Source: Paenibacillus durus (GTDB lineage: Bacteria > Bacillota > Bacilli > Paenibacillales > Paenibacillaceae). Taken from it: 64,000 bases of DNA. Location: assembly GCF_000756615.1 (NCBI RefSeq), contig NZ_CP009288.1:4216001-4280000 (forward strand). The letters are read 5' to 3'. Under the pieces are notes generated by a model that was not told where the DNA came from, ran no database searches, and saw only the letters and a list, made by a program, of their open reading frames with translations. Shown piece after piece: positions 51,622 through 60,184 of this stretch (positions are counted from its first letter, which is position 1; each line of letters begins with the position of its first letter). The translations under genes and the position numbers were made by a program.

Positions 51622-53155
51622 CTCCCCGCCGCTCCCTTCAGGCGGGATCGTACTGGGACTGCGTCAGGAACGGAATAAAGAATGGCTCTATTACATTGGC
51701 GACGATGTTCATTCCCTTTGCATCGGGGCTACCCGTAGCGGCAAATCCCGGACGGTGGTGCTGCAATCCATTGGACTCTTGGCGTTGGCAGGAGAATCGC
51801 TGGTTGTCTCCGACCCCAAAGGTGAACTGCACGATTACAGCAGCGTCCTGTTAAAAAAGCTGGGCTATGAGGTTTGGACGCTCGATTTCCGTCATCCGGA
51901 AAAGAGCCACCATTATAACCTGCTCCAGCCGGTCATTGACGCGACCCTGGCAGGCAATCAGGAGCAAGCGGAGATGCTGGCCTGGGATATGACCAACGTT
52001 CTCGTCGGCAAAGCCCAGGGAGAAAAAATCTGGACCAACGGCGAAATGTCTGTGATTGCAGCCTCCATCCTCAGCGTCGTATGGGATAACGCCAAACGCC
52101 CGGAGTATCAGAACATGACCAACGTGTACTGGTTTCTCGCGGAAATGAACCGGCAGATAGGCAACAAAACGCCGATGCAGGAATACATCAAGCGATTGCC
52201 GCAAAACCATCCCGCCCGAGCCTTGCTCAGTATTGCCGACATTGCCCCCTCCCGCACCAAGGGCAGCTTTTACACCTCGGCTTTGACTACCTTACGGCTC
52301 TTTACTTCCAAATCCATTTACGCCATCACCCATAAAAGCGACTTTTCTTTAGCCAGCCTTGGCGACAAGAAACAGGCGCTTTTTATCATCCTGCCAGATG
52401 AAAAGACCACCTTTTACCCGGTCGCCTCCCTGATGGTCTCCCAGCTTTACGAACTGTTAACCGCCGAGGCCGACAAACGCGGCGGAAGATTGAAGCGGCG
52501 CGTCAACTTCCTCTTGGACGAGTTCGGCAATTTCACGCCCATCGCTGACTTCACCAATAAGCTGACCGTAGGCGGCGGACGCGGAATGCGGTTTAACCTG
52601 TTTTTGCAAAGCTTCGAGCAACTCAAGGAAAAATACGACGATCACGCTGCCAGCACCATCAAGTCCAACTGCCAAACCTGGATATACCTTCAGGCCGACG
52701 ACTTGGAAACCTTGCGGGAAATCAGCGAGAAGCTGGGGACGTACACCACCTCCAGCTACCAGCTATCCGCGTCTCACGGCAAATATTCCACGCCAAGCAC
52801 TTCGCACTCCCTCAATTTATTGGAGCGCAAACTGCTGACGGTGGACGAGGTGCGCCGCGTCTCACGGCCTTATCAGATTGTGATTTCCCGCAGCCACCCG
52901 GCCATGATGTATGCTCCTGACCTTGGCGCGTGGGCCTTCAACGCCATGATGGGTCTAGGAGACAAAGAACATAACCGCAAGGTGCGGGAAGAACGGGAGC
53001 GAAAGCGGCCGATTTTAATGGATACGACTCAGGAGGTGAAACTGTGGAATATCTGGATTTATTACCAAAAGGACATTGCCCGGCAGTTGGCCGAGCAGCG
53101 GCAACAGGCGGCGGGAACGCCCGGCGGGTTTATGCCTCCGATTTCCGACGAATGA
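51554..53155 (+). CDS. VirD4/TraG-type coupling protein ATPase
   Basis: 533 residues from ATG 51554 with GGAGG nine bases upstream. Walker A IGATRSGKSRTVVLQ (about 57-71), VSDPKGELHDYSS, Walker B FLLDEFGNFTPI (about 317-328), GGGRGMRFNLFLQSFEQL and the C-terminal SRSHPAMMYAPDLG. It links the relaxase-DNA complex to the mating channel and pumps DNA. It has no membrane segment of its own; the overlapping upstream gene supplies one. Confidence 0.9.
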   Translation: MKLPHPTNIPKITNPADPPAHPDSPPLPSGGIVLGLRQERNKEWLYYIGDDVHSLCIGATRSGKSRTVVLQSIGLLALAGESLVVSDPKGELHDYSSVLLKKLGYEVWTLDFRHPEKSHHYNLLQPVIDATLAGNQEQAEMLAWDMTNVLVGKAQGEKIWTNGEMSVIAASILSVVWDNAKRPEYQNMTNVYWFLAEMNRQIGNKTPMQEYIKRLPQNHPARALLSIADIAPSRTKGSFYTSALTTLRLFTSKSIYAITHKSDFSLASLGDKKQALFIILPDEKTTFYPVASLMVSQLYELLTAEADKRGGRLKRRVNFLLDEFGNFTPIADFTNKLTVGGGRGMRFNLFLQSFEQLKEKYDDHAASTIKSNCQTWIYLQADDLETLREISEKLGTYTTSSYQLSASHGKYSTPSTSHSLNLLERKLLTVDEVRRVSRPYQIVISRSHPAMMYAPDLGAWAFNAMMGLGDKEHNRKVREERERKRPILMDTTQEVKLWNIWIYYQKDIARQLAEQRQQAAGTPGGFMPPISDE

Positions 53156-53496
53156 TGAATGGCAAACTTCTACCTCGGATTCGTCTAGTGGTAACAATCG
53201 CTTGCGCGTTTTGCTGGAGCCTGCTGTCCTCTCCCTCCGTCTATGCCGCAGGCATTAAAGACAGTAAATTGGCATCAGGAACCGAAAAGCTGATTGGAGA
53301 TGTGACCACCTGGCTGATGATTTTGGCTCCTGTTATGTCCGGCCTGCTCATCATCTACTTTTGCATTCGCCGGTCCGCTGCCGACGAGATGGACACCAAA
53401 AAATGGAACAACCGAATTATAGTCGCGATTGTCTCCTGCATCGGCGCGGTACTCGGTTCGGCTACGCTGAATATCATCATCGGTTACTACAAGTAA
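53155..53496 (+). CDS. Small membrane protein, VirB2/TrbC-like
   Basis: About 113 residues. ATG 53152 and 53155 both overlap the coupling-protein stop. A signal-like segment (LVVTIACAFCWSLLSSPSVYA, cleavage after SVYA) is followed by two membrane helices, LMILAPVMSGLLIIYFCI and IIVAIVSCIGAVLGSATLN, separated by charged residues. This is the topology of VirB2/TrbC-like pilin or pilin-like subunits. Placement just after the coupling protein agrees with other Bacillota elements. Confidence 0.65.
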   Translation: MNGKLLPRIRLVVTIACAFCWSLLSSPSVYAAGIKDSKLASGTEKLIGDVTTWLMILAPVMSGLLIIYFCIRRSAADEMDTKKWNNRIIVAIVSCIGAVLGSATLNIIIGYYK

Positions 53497-53558
53497 GACG
53501 GGCTTGTCCATTGCGGCAAGCTCTATTTCTATCCACCCCAAATCAGGAGGTTATGAAC

Positions 53559-53789
53559 ATGAGAAAGTGGCTGAAGTCAATTAAGAAAAAGAGCGTTTCC
53601 GTTGGGGTTACGGTAAAAAACGCCCTCGCCAATCGGCGCGGAGAGGGATTTGTGGATACCGCCGTTAAGATTTTGATGGCTGTGGTCATTGGTGCGCTGC
53701 TTCTTGGCGGATTGTACCTCCTGTTCAGCGGTACTATTCTTCCTACACTCACCCAGCGGATCAGAGAAATGTTCAACTACCAGGGCTAA
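53559..53789 (+). CDS. Maff2/DUF6133-family small membrane protein
   Basis: 76 residues; AGGAGG is eight bases before ATG 53559, which decides between two close ATGs (53553 is too near). It has a basic N-terminus, the conserved RRGEGFVDTAVKILMAVVIG, one membrane helix and a short tail (TLTQRIREMFNYQG). DUF6133/Maff2 proteins occur regularly in this position in Bacillota mating operons. Probably a channel or pilin-like subunit. Confidence 0.75.
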   Translation: MRKWLKSIKKKSVSVGVTVKNALANRRGEGFVDTAVKILMAVVIGALLLGGLYLLFSGTILPTLTQRIREMFNYQG

Positions 53790-53849
53790 GAGCAGGAAGC
53801 CTTCAGCGAGAGCGGCGATATTGCCGCTTCTCGCAGAAAGGAGGGGCAT

Positions 53850-54686
53850 ATGGAGAAAATCCTGCTCTTGCTTATTATCGCGCTCCTGAACGGCTCGCTT
53901 GTCTACTTGGATAATTTGCTGCAAGAGATTATTCCCATCTCCTTGTATGCAGAAAAGTACATGACGCTGACCACAGGTGCAAACCTGCTGGAAGATCTAT
54001 ACAACATCATCTTTACCTTTGGCGTAGCCTGGATGATTCTCAAGTTTCTTAAAAAGGGCTTTGAAATCTATGTGCTGTGGACCGACGGCGACCCGGACGA
54101 AGAACCGTTGTTCCTGTTGACCAATTTTTTCCGAGCGTTGGCCGTAGCCGTTTGTTTTCCCACGATCTATACATGGCTCGGCAGCATCGTAGAAGACCTA
54201 ACGGATCAGCTGCTCACGGTCATCGGTCAGTCCACCCGCTACAATTGGCAAACCTGGGTCAATGCTTTGGAATCCGCCGGACTGGTAACGGCGGTGTTTG
54301 GCCTGATCTTCGTCGTCTGCTTTTTCATCCTCTATTTTCAGTTCCTGATGCGCGGGCTCGAAATGTTCATCCTTCGTGTCGGCATTCCACTCGCCTGCGC
54401 TGGACTGCTCGACAACGACCGCGGCGTATTCCGGGCGTACTCCCAAAAGTTTCTGCAATCCATGCTGGCGGTGGTCATCCAAATTGCCCTGGCCAAGCTG
54501 GGCGTGGGGTTGATGCTGCAAAACCATGTATTTTGGGGCATGGCGTGCATGATGCTGGCGATCAAAACGCCGCGCTTCCTCTCCGACTTTGTCCTGACCA
54601 CTGGGGGAGGCGGGGGAGTCGTCAACAACGTCTATCACTCGGTCAAGCTGGTGGGCATGGCTCGCAAATTGACGAAGGCCGGGTGA
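53850..54686 (+). CDS. TrbL/VirB6-like polytopic mating-channel protein
   Basis: 278 residues with about six membrane segments, for example IIFTFGVAWMILKFL, FRALAVAVCFPTIYTWLGSI, AVFGLIFVVCFFILYFQFLM and AVVIQIALAKLGVGLML. The conserved-looking LRVGIPLACAGLLDNDRGVF and the Gly-rich TTGGGGGVVNNVYHS at the C-terminus are typical of the conjugal TrbL-like family in Bacillota. It should form the inner-membrane part of the DNA channel. Ribosome site AGAAAGGAGG precedes the ATG. Confidence 0.8.
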   Translation: MEKILLLLIIALLNGSLVYLDNLLQEIIPISLYAEKYMTLTTGANLLEDLYNIIFTFGVAWMILKFLKKGFEIYVLWTDGDPDEEPLFLLTNFFRALAVAVCFPTIYTWLGSIVEDLTDQLLTVIGQSTRYNWQTWVNALESAGLVTAVFGLIFVVCFFILYFQFLMRGLEMFILRVGIPLACAGLLDNDRGVFRAYSQKFLQSMLAVVIQIALAKLGVGLMLQNHVFWGMACMMLAIKTPRFLSDFVLTTGGGGGVVNNVYHSVKLVGMARKLTKAG

Positions 54687-54690
54687 GGTC

Positions 54691-54900
54691 ATGACCACGC
54701 TGGAGGAACTAGCTCAGGCGCTTATTGCAATAATCCGGTTGGGGTGCATCTGCCGGTTCATCTATTGCATGGTGCGCCTGTCTGGAGCCGAGGAAGAAGC
54801 GACGAAGTACAAGAAACGCAGCCGCAATGTAGTGCTGTTTTACATCCTGGCTGAAAGCATTTGGCAAGTGAAGGAGCTGATCTTATTTTACTATCAGTAG
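54691..54900 (+). CDS. Small membrane-associated protein after the TrbL-like gene
   Basis: 69 residues, starting 4 nt after the previous stop. It has hydrophobic stretches LIAIIRLGCICRFIYCMV and NVVLFYILAESIWQVKELIL separated by a charged region (GAEEEATKYKKRSRN). The tight spacing suggests a co-translated component of the mating apparatus. No family recognised. Confidence 0.5.
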   Translation: MTTLEELAQALIAIIRLGCICRFIYCMVRLSGAEEEATKYKKRSRNVVLFYILAESIWQVKELILFYYQ

Positions 54901-54968
54901 CTGATGTGCCGAATTGCATTCAGAAGCTATGCCTGGTAGACACCCTTATTAAGAAAACAACGCAAAAA

Positions 54969-55008
54969 CGTCTCTGCGAAATCCGTTGTGCCAGATATCT
55001 CAGAGACG
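54969..55008. terminator. Hairpin between convergent mating and HipA-like genes
   Basis: CGTCTCTG (54969-54976) pairs perfectly with CAGAGACG (55001-55008). A weak T-rich tail follows on the plus strand. It lies in the gap between two converging transcripts. Confidence 0.6.
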
Positions 55009-55046
55009 CTATTTATTATTCATGGGAGATCGCCATATCCTTTCAT

Positions 55047-56309
55047 CTACCGCTCCCAATCTTCTTCCGCATCCTGCAGGCCGCTGTACGCAATGTCCTT
55101 CCTCACATCGGTGCTTCGGTCATCCACCCAGGATTGAGGATTCCGGAAATGAACAATCTCCGCTAACATGTCGATCCGCTGCTCTAAAGCCCGGCAGATG
55201 GCGTCACATCGGGCTTCGTCCACAAATAGGGAACCGCGAAGGATGTCTCTCACCTCTTCCTCTATGCCTTTCAGCGCGGACAGGTCGAGCCAGTCGAAGG
55301 ACGTGACCAGTTTAATCTGCTCGTTATGATCCTGCTTGAACGGTTTACAGGTCAGCCTTCCGTCGGCTCGAATCAGCGCCTGCGGCTTGGAAAACCAGAG
55401 GGATGACCCGCTGTCGTAAATGGGCGCTGGTCCGATCCACTCCAAGGTTTCGGCATGGCGAATGACCCCAAAATTGTTTTGATGCCGGTCTTCATTGGCA
55501 ATGAGGAAATCCACCACCATCATCCGGTCTAGAGCGTCCACAATGCCGTGAATGCCCAGCGCCTCACAGCAGTTCACGTAATGCTGGTACACCGAAATGT
55601 GATTGGGCTTTTGCCGGGTATGCATCACGTACCAGGCTGTAATTAGCTCCGTCTGCGGCGTAATAAAGTTGTCGCAGACACTGTACGGATACTCCTCCTG
55701 CATCATCAGCGTGTAAGGGACGTGAGGAATTCCCAGACGTTCCATGATCCTGCTGGCCACCACTTCATTGTAAGGCTCTTGTTGAGTGGCACCACTCCCT
55801 CCCTTAATCAAACATCGTTTACCGTCCATAATGGCCCATTTCTTTTTCAGCCAACCGTCCGACGTATTGTCAGGCGACATCAGACTCATTGGCTCCCCTG
55901 ATGAACCTTTGCCAAACAGCACATTCCCCACATCATCGGAAAACGAATTATCGAAAAAGTTGATCGCAGACCAGTTCAAATCCGAAGCGGATGGACAAAT
56001 CCAATATTGGTCGGACAAGCTGAGTCCCAAGCTTTTATCCAGCAGTTTTTGCGTTGTGGACAGGTTCAGTTCCATGAGCGCCTCTTTAATCCCGTCCCGA
56101 CTGGCGGGAATGGCACGACCTCTCCACCATTCATTGAGTGCAGTGCGGTCTATTCTCCCCTTCTTGACAGGAATCCCAACCGGCACATGGCGTTCTGTAT
56201 AGACCTGTCCAATAGCAGAAATCGAGGAAGTCGCTTCGTCAAGCTCAATCTCAGCCACGGGCTCGTTCTTGTGCATGAGCATGTATTTTTTGTTCCAGAC
56301 ATCCGCCAT
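55047..56309 (-). CDS. HipA-like kinase, reversed within the conjugation region
   Basis: About 420 residues from ATG 56309 (GGAG eight bases upstream; the frame opens at 56330). It has an N-terminal HipA-N-like part, a Gly-rich loop with a following Glu (CLIKGGSGATQQEPYNEVVA), the catalytic loop LIANEDRHQNNFGVIR and the metal-binding PIYDSGSSLWF. These correspond to the nucleotide-binding and catalytic motifs of HipA-fold Ser/Thr kinases. There is no HipB-like antitoxin next to it. It has its own promoter and opposes all its neighbours, so it is a separate module: toxin, defence kinase or element regulator. Confidence 0.75.
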   Translation of the reverse strand: MADVWNKKYMLMHKNEPVAEIELDEATSSISAIGQVYTERHVPVGIPVKKGRIDRTALNEWWRGRAIPASRDGIKEALMELNLSTTQKLLDKSLGLSLSDQYWICPSASDLNWSAINFFDNSFSDDVGNVLFGKGSSGEPMSLMSPDNTSDGWLKKKWAIMDGKRCLIKGGSGATQQEPYNEVVASRIMERLGIPHVPYTLMMQEEYPYSVCDNFITPQTELITAWYVMHTRQKPNHISVYQHYVNCCEALGIHGIVDALDRMMVVDFLIANEDRHQNNFGVIRHAETLEWIGPAPIYDSGSSLWFSKPQALIRADGRLTCKPFKQDHNEQIKLVTSFDWLDLSALKGIEEEVRDILRGSLFVDEARCDAICRALEQRIDMLAEIVHFRNPQSWVDDRSTDVRKDIAYSGLQDAEEDWER

Positions 56310-56342
56310 ACGATCCACTCCATTCTTCACTACCTACCTTCT

Positions 56343-56351
56343 ATTATAGCA
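56343..56351 (-). promoter_or_regulatory. Extended -10 promoter of the HipA-like gene
   Basis: On the minus strand TGCTATAAT (56351-56343) is a perfect extended -10 element about 30 nt upstream of the gene start. No clear -35 box is seen. Confidence 0.5.
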
Positions 56352-56420
56352 AGTTGACGGTAGCTGAGTAGTGAAGGAATCAGAAATTTCCAATTACCAA
56401 TTTGAAAGGAGCCTTTCCAA

Positions 56421-56759
56421 ATGAACCAAGAGCCACAAACCCTATACATTCCAATGGGGGTGAAGCCGGAGGCGGAATGGTTCCCTGGATTCGGCAAACA
56501 ACAACTGGTGCAATCCATCATGGGTTCCGGTATAACCGTTACGCTGGCGACCCTCATCTGGCTACTGAAAGGAAGTGTGCCGTTTGCCGTTGTCACCTTT
56601 CTCACCGGCGTTTCCGCTTCGGTTATGATGACCACCAAGGACCGGCACAATTTGTCTGTATTGGACCAACTCCGCTTTATGATTCGATTCGTGAAAAGCC
56701 AGAAGGTGTATCCATATCGCGCCATGAATGAATGGCCCTGGCAGGAAAACAAACCATGA
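56421..56759 (+). CDS. PrgI-family protein (VirB3-like)
   Basis: 112 residues with GAAAGGAGCC before the ATG. It has YIPMGVKPEAEWFPGFG, a pair of membrane segments (ITVTLATLIWLLKGSVPFAV, VVTFLTGVSASVMMT) and a C-terminal part LSVLDQLRFMIRFVKSQKVY, matching PrgI proteins, the VirB3 counterpart of Gram-positive conjugation. PrgI is normally followed at once by VirB4, but here Tad-pilus genes follow. Overlaps the next gene by 4 nt. Confidence 0.8.
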   Translation: MNQEPQTLYIPMGVKPEAEWFPGFGKQQLVQSIMGSGITVTLATLIWLLKGSVPFAVVTFLTGVSASVMMTTKDRHNLSVLDQLRFMIRFVKSQKVYPYRAMNEWPWQENKP

Positions 56760-57193
56760 ACGAGTTGCTGTCGGCCATGGTTCTTCAAGGCGTTTTGTTT
56801 ACCGCTTTGCTGGTCAGCGCCAGTATTCATGACCTGAAGACCCGGCAGATCCCGAACGGTCTGTCCTTGGCAATCGTCGGGGTCGGGCTACTGCATTTCT
56901 CTCCTATCCCTGCTTTTGCCGGACTGCTTGTGACTGGCTTGCCGTATCTCTTTGCCGCCGTACTCTCCAAAGGGAAAATCGGAGGCGGCGACATGAAGCT
57001 GATGGCCGCTTGCGGTTTTGTGCTGGGGCCTGCTTGTGGCACGTTACAGAGCATCATCGGCTTAACCCTCGTACTGCTCGTTGCCGTAGGGATTGGCATC
57101 CGTTCCGGCTATTCCATCGCTAAAGAAACCGCGCTGCCGCTGGCCCCCTTCCTGTCCGCCGGCGGCGTCTTAGCGTTTCTTATTTCATTGTAG
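56756..57193 (+). CDS. Prepilin peptidase (A24 family, TadV/CpaA-like)
   Basis: 145 residues from ATG 56756 overlapping the previous stop. It has hydrophobic membrane segments and the two catalytic Asp regions of A24 peptidases: SIHDLKTRQIPNGLSL near residue 22-37 and KIGGGDMKLMAACG near residue 75-88. It would cleave leader peptides of the Tad/Flp-type pilins encoded downstream. The length fits the short TadV/CpaA form without an N-methylation domain. Confidence 0.85.
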   Translation: MNELLSAMVLQGVLFTALLVSASIHDLKTRQIPNGLSLAIVGVGLLHFSPIPAFAGLLVTGLPYLFAAVLSKGKIGGGDMKLMAACGFVLGPACGTLQSIIGLTLVLLVAVGIGIRSGYSIAKETALPLAPFLSAGGVLAFLISL

Positions 57194-57247
57194 CCTGTGC
57201 TTACGAAGTCAGCTTTCCTAACGGAAAGCTTATAGGAGGTTGTTCCT

Positions 57248-58000
57248 TTGAAGAAGCTTTTCCATAATCGCACTGCTCTGGGCGCAATATGCATTTTGCT
57301 TTCTCTCGTGTTATGCCTCGTTATCGCACCGCTTTTGAACCGATCCGCCAGCGAGCATACCTCTATCGTCCGTATCGTGAAAGATGTATCCAAAGGCGCG
57401 CCGATTACTGCCGATCAAATCGAAGCCGTCAAGGTGGGAGCTTACCAGCTGCCAACCGATGTGCTGAAATCTACCGATGCCGTCATCGGCCAGTATGCGG
57501 CTGTGGACCTCAAAAAAGGCGACTATCTGCTCCCCGCCAAGTTATCCCAGACTCCGCTTGATGCCTACCTGAACCGCCTGGATGGCTACAAACAGGCCAT
57601 CTCCGTCACCATCAAAAGCCTGGCTGCGGGACTGTCCGGTAAGCTGCAACCCGGCGACATTGTGACCCTGATCGCCTCCGATTACGGCGAGCTTCGCGCC
57701 ACCAGCTTGCCACCGGAACTGCAATATGTGGAGGTGCTGGCCATCACCGCCAGCACCGGTCTGGATGCGCAAACGAGAAGCAATGCTCCCGCTGACAAAG
57801 AGGGAGATGAAAAGGAACTGCCGTCCACCTTGACCCTGCTGGTACTGCCGCAGCAGGCGCAGCTTTTAGCGGACCTGGAGAATAAGGGAAAGTTGCACGC
57901 GGCGCTGGTCTATCGGGGAAATGCCGCCACCGCTAAATCCTTTACCGACAAGCAGGATGCCTATTTTAAAGACAAAACGGAGGAAGCCGCCCATGACTGA
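57248..58000 (+). CDS. CpaB/RcpC-like pilus assembly protein (SAF domain)
   Basis: 250 residues from a TTG start with AGGAGG eight bases upstream. An N-terminal membrane anchor (LGAICILLSLVLCLVIAPLL) is followed by a SAF-type domain (IVKDVSKGAPITADQIEAVK, VDLKKGDYLLPAKLS) and a CpaB-like beta domain (KLQPGDIVTLIASDYGELRA). CpaB organises the pilus base outside the membrane. It overlaps the next gene by 8 nt. Confidence 0.8.
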   Translation: MKKLFHNRTALGAICILLSLVLCLVIAPLLNRSASEHTSIVRIVKDVSKGAPITADQIEAVKVGAYQLPTDVLKSTDAVIGQYAAVDLKKGDYLLPAKLSQTPLDAYLNRLDGYKQAISVTIKSLAAGLSGKLQPGDIVTLIASDYGELRATSLPPELQYVEVLAITASTGLDAQTRSNAPADKEGDEKELPSTLTLLVLPQQAQLLADLENKGKLHAALVYRGNAATAKSFTDKQDAYFKDKTEEAAHD

Positions 58001-58841
58001 CAAACCGCTGATCGCTGTATGGGGTAATCCAAGCAGCGGCAAAACCGTTACCGCCGTCAAGCTGGCTCAAGCCTTCGCCAGCCGCAAGCTGAATGTCCTG
58101 CTGTTATGCTGCGATGCGCACTGCCCCTCGATATCCACGATCGCGCCGCAAGGAGCCGCCAAGCATTCCTCCCTGGGTGAACTGCTCAGTCAGCCAACCC
58201 TGACGCAAGAAGAATTACTGCGCTATGCTCTGCCTCTGGATGTGTCGCCGCATATCGCCCTCCTGGGTTACAAGAAGGGAGATAACGCTTTTTCCTATGC
58301 CAGCTTTGACCGGGAGCGGGCGGTTGATTTCTTGACGCTGGCCCGGCATTTGGCGGATGTCGTGCTGGTGGACTGCGCCAGCTACCTGTCCGCTGATCCG
58401 CTCTCCACGGTCGCACTCGAAGTCGCAGATACGGTATTCCGCTTGCATAGCTGCGAACTGAAAAGCCTCATGTTCTATGCTTCCTACCTGCCGCTGTTAG
58501 CCGATGCCCGCTTTCAGCGTTCCACATCGGTTTCCGTCCTGTCTAATGTCAAGCCGGAGCAGGACGAACGGGAATACAGCCAGGTGTTCGGCGGCATCCA
58601 GGTGACCCTGCCCCATGTTACCACGCTAGAACAGCAGGCGGCATCTGCCCGGCTGCTGGACGAGTTATCCGGCAAAGAAACTCAAGCCTACAACACCGGT
58701 ATCCGGCAGATGATCGAGTGGGTAATACCGGGTCAACCGCATCCACCCCAACCTGTTACACCTCCCTCATCCGCGTCATCCGGCAAAATAGCCGCCGTAC
58801 TGCAACGGTTGTGGCCGAAACGCCGAGGTGGTGAACAATGA
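57993..58841 (+). CDS. CpaE/TadZ-like ATPase
   Basis: 282 residues from ATG 57993. It has a Walker A-like AVWGNPSSGKTVTAVKLAQA near the N-terminus, a MinD/ParA-type fold with DVVLVDCASYLSADPLS as Walker B region and no receiver domain. In Tad systems CpaE/TadZ places the pilus machine and acts with the CpaF motor; here it lies immediately before cpaF with a 4-nt overlap. The C-terminus is a Pro-rich tail (GQPHPPQPVTPPSSAS). Confidence 0.75.
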   Translation: MTDKPLIAVWGNPSSGKTVTAVKLAQAFASRKLNVLLLCCDAHCPSISTIAPQGAAKHSSLGELLSQPTLTQEELLRYALPLDVSPHIALLGYKKGDNAFSYASFDRERAVDFLTLARHLADVVLVDCASYLSADPLSTVALEVADTVFRLHSCELKSLMFYASYLPLLADARFQRSTSVSVLSNVKPEQDEREYSQVFGGIQVTLPHVTTLEQQAASARLLDELSGKETQAYNTGIRQMIEWVIPGQPHPPQPVTPPSSASSGKIAAVLQRLWPKRRGGEQ

Positions 58842-60184
58842 ACCAAGCCGCTCTTTTTTTCCCAGCCACGCATTCCAAGCCTTTCCCCGATGTGCTAAAG
58901 GAAGTCCAGACCTATCTTTCCGGCAAGTATTCTACCCTGATGAGCCATCGGCCCGAGGAGCAAAAGCAGCAGATCATCGCCTACATGAGCCAATACTTGA
59001 CCGACCACCGCTTGCATGTGCCGGGGCTGACCTTCGATGAGCTAATTGACCGCCTGTATGCCGAGATGGTGGAATACTCCTTTCTGACCCGCTACCTGTT
59101 CTCCAAAGAGGTAGAGGAAATCAACATCAACGGCTTTAATGATGTAAAAATCAGCTATACGGATGGGCGTATTGTTCCCGCCGACGAGCAGTTTGCTTCC
59201 CCGGAACATGCGGTCGATGTGATTCGGCGGCTGCTGCACCAGTCCGGGATGATTCTGGATTACTCGCAACCGATTGTCCGAGGGCATCTGGCCAACAACA
59301 TTCGCATTACCGCTTTTGGTTCGCCGGTGACAGATAAAGACAAAGGGATTGCCGCCTCCATTCGGATCATCAACCCGCAAAAGCTGGCGCGGGAGGATTT
59401 TATTCAGAATGAAACGGCCACCGCGGAAATGTTGGACTTTTTGAGCCTGTGCTTGCGTTACGGCCTATCCATGTGTGTCACCGGAGCCACCGGCAGCGGT
59501 AAAACCACCTTGATGAGCTGGCTGCTCTCCACGATTCCTTACGACAAACGGATTTTTACCATTGAGAACGGCTGCCGCGAGTTTGACCTTGTCGTCATCG
59601 ACGATGAAGGCCATGTGCTGAACAATGTGGTGCATACGGTCACCCGCTCCAGCGAGGACCCGCGGCAAAACATCGACCAGGAAAAGCTGCTGGAATTTGC
59701 TTTGACCGCCAACCCGGATGTGATATGTGTCGGAGAAATGAAGTCCGCTGAAGCATTCGCCGCCCAGGAATCAGCCCGAACCGGACATACGGTCATTACC
59801 ACGACTCATGCCAACTCTTGCCTGGCCACTTATTACCGAATGGTGACGCTCTGTACGCAAAAATACGAGATGAACGACAACACCCTGTACAACCTCGTGA
59901 CAGAAGCGTTTCCTTTGGTGCTGTTTGTGAAAAAGCTGGAGGACAACACGCGCCGCATCATGGAGATCACCGAGTGCTGCATCCTGCCGGACGGAACCCG
60001 CGACATCCGCACCCTGTACCGCTTTGCTGTCCATGCCACCCGAGAGGAGGCCGGTAAAATCAAGATCGAAGGCGCATACGAGAAGGTAAACGGCATTTCC
60101 CCCGGCTTACAAAAGCGGCTGCTGGAAAACGGCCTGCCGCTCCATCAGCTTCAATCGCTGCTCAAGGATGGTGAGCTATTATGA
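58838..60184 (+). CDS. CpaF/TadA-type secretion ATPase
   Basis: 448 residues. Walker A VTGATGSGKTTLMSWLL (about 213-229), the Asp box region FTIENGCREFDLVVID, Walker B ANPDVICVGEMKSAEAF and the His box TGHTVITTTHANS (about 312-325) identify a CpaF/TadA hexameric ATPase that extends and, in Tad systems, may retract pili. The N-terminal domain (LTFDELIDRLYAEMVEYSFL) is usual for CpaF. It overlaps both neighbours by 4 nt in a tight operon. Confidence 0.9.
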   Translation: MNQAALFFPATHSKPFPDVLKEVQTYLSGKYSTLMSHRPEEQKQQIIAYMSQYLTDHRLHVPGLTFDELIDRLYAEMVEYSFLTRYLFSKEVEEININGFNDVKISYTDGRIVPADEQFASPEHAVDVIRRLLHQSGMILDYSQPIVRGHLANNIRITAFGSPVTDKDKGIAASIRIINPQKLAREDFIQNETATAEMLDFLSLCLRYGLSMCVTGATGSGKTTLMSWLLSTIPYDKRIFTIENGCREFDLVVIDDEGHVLNNVVHTVTRSSEDPRQNIDQEKLLEFALTANPDVICVGEMKSAEAFAAQESARTGHTVITTTHANSCLATYYRMVTLCTQKYEMNDNTLYNLVTEAFPLVLFVKKLEDNTRRIMEITECCILPDGTRDIRTLYRFAVHATREEAGKIKIEGAYEKVNGISPGLQKRLLENGLPLHQLQSLLKDGELL

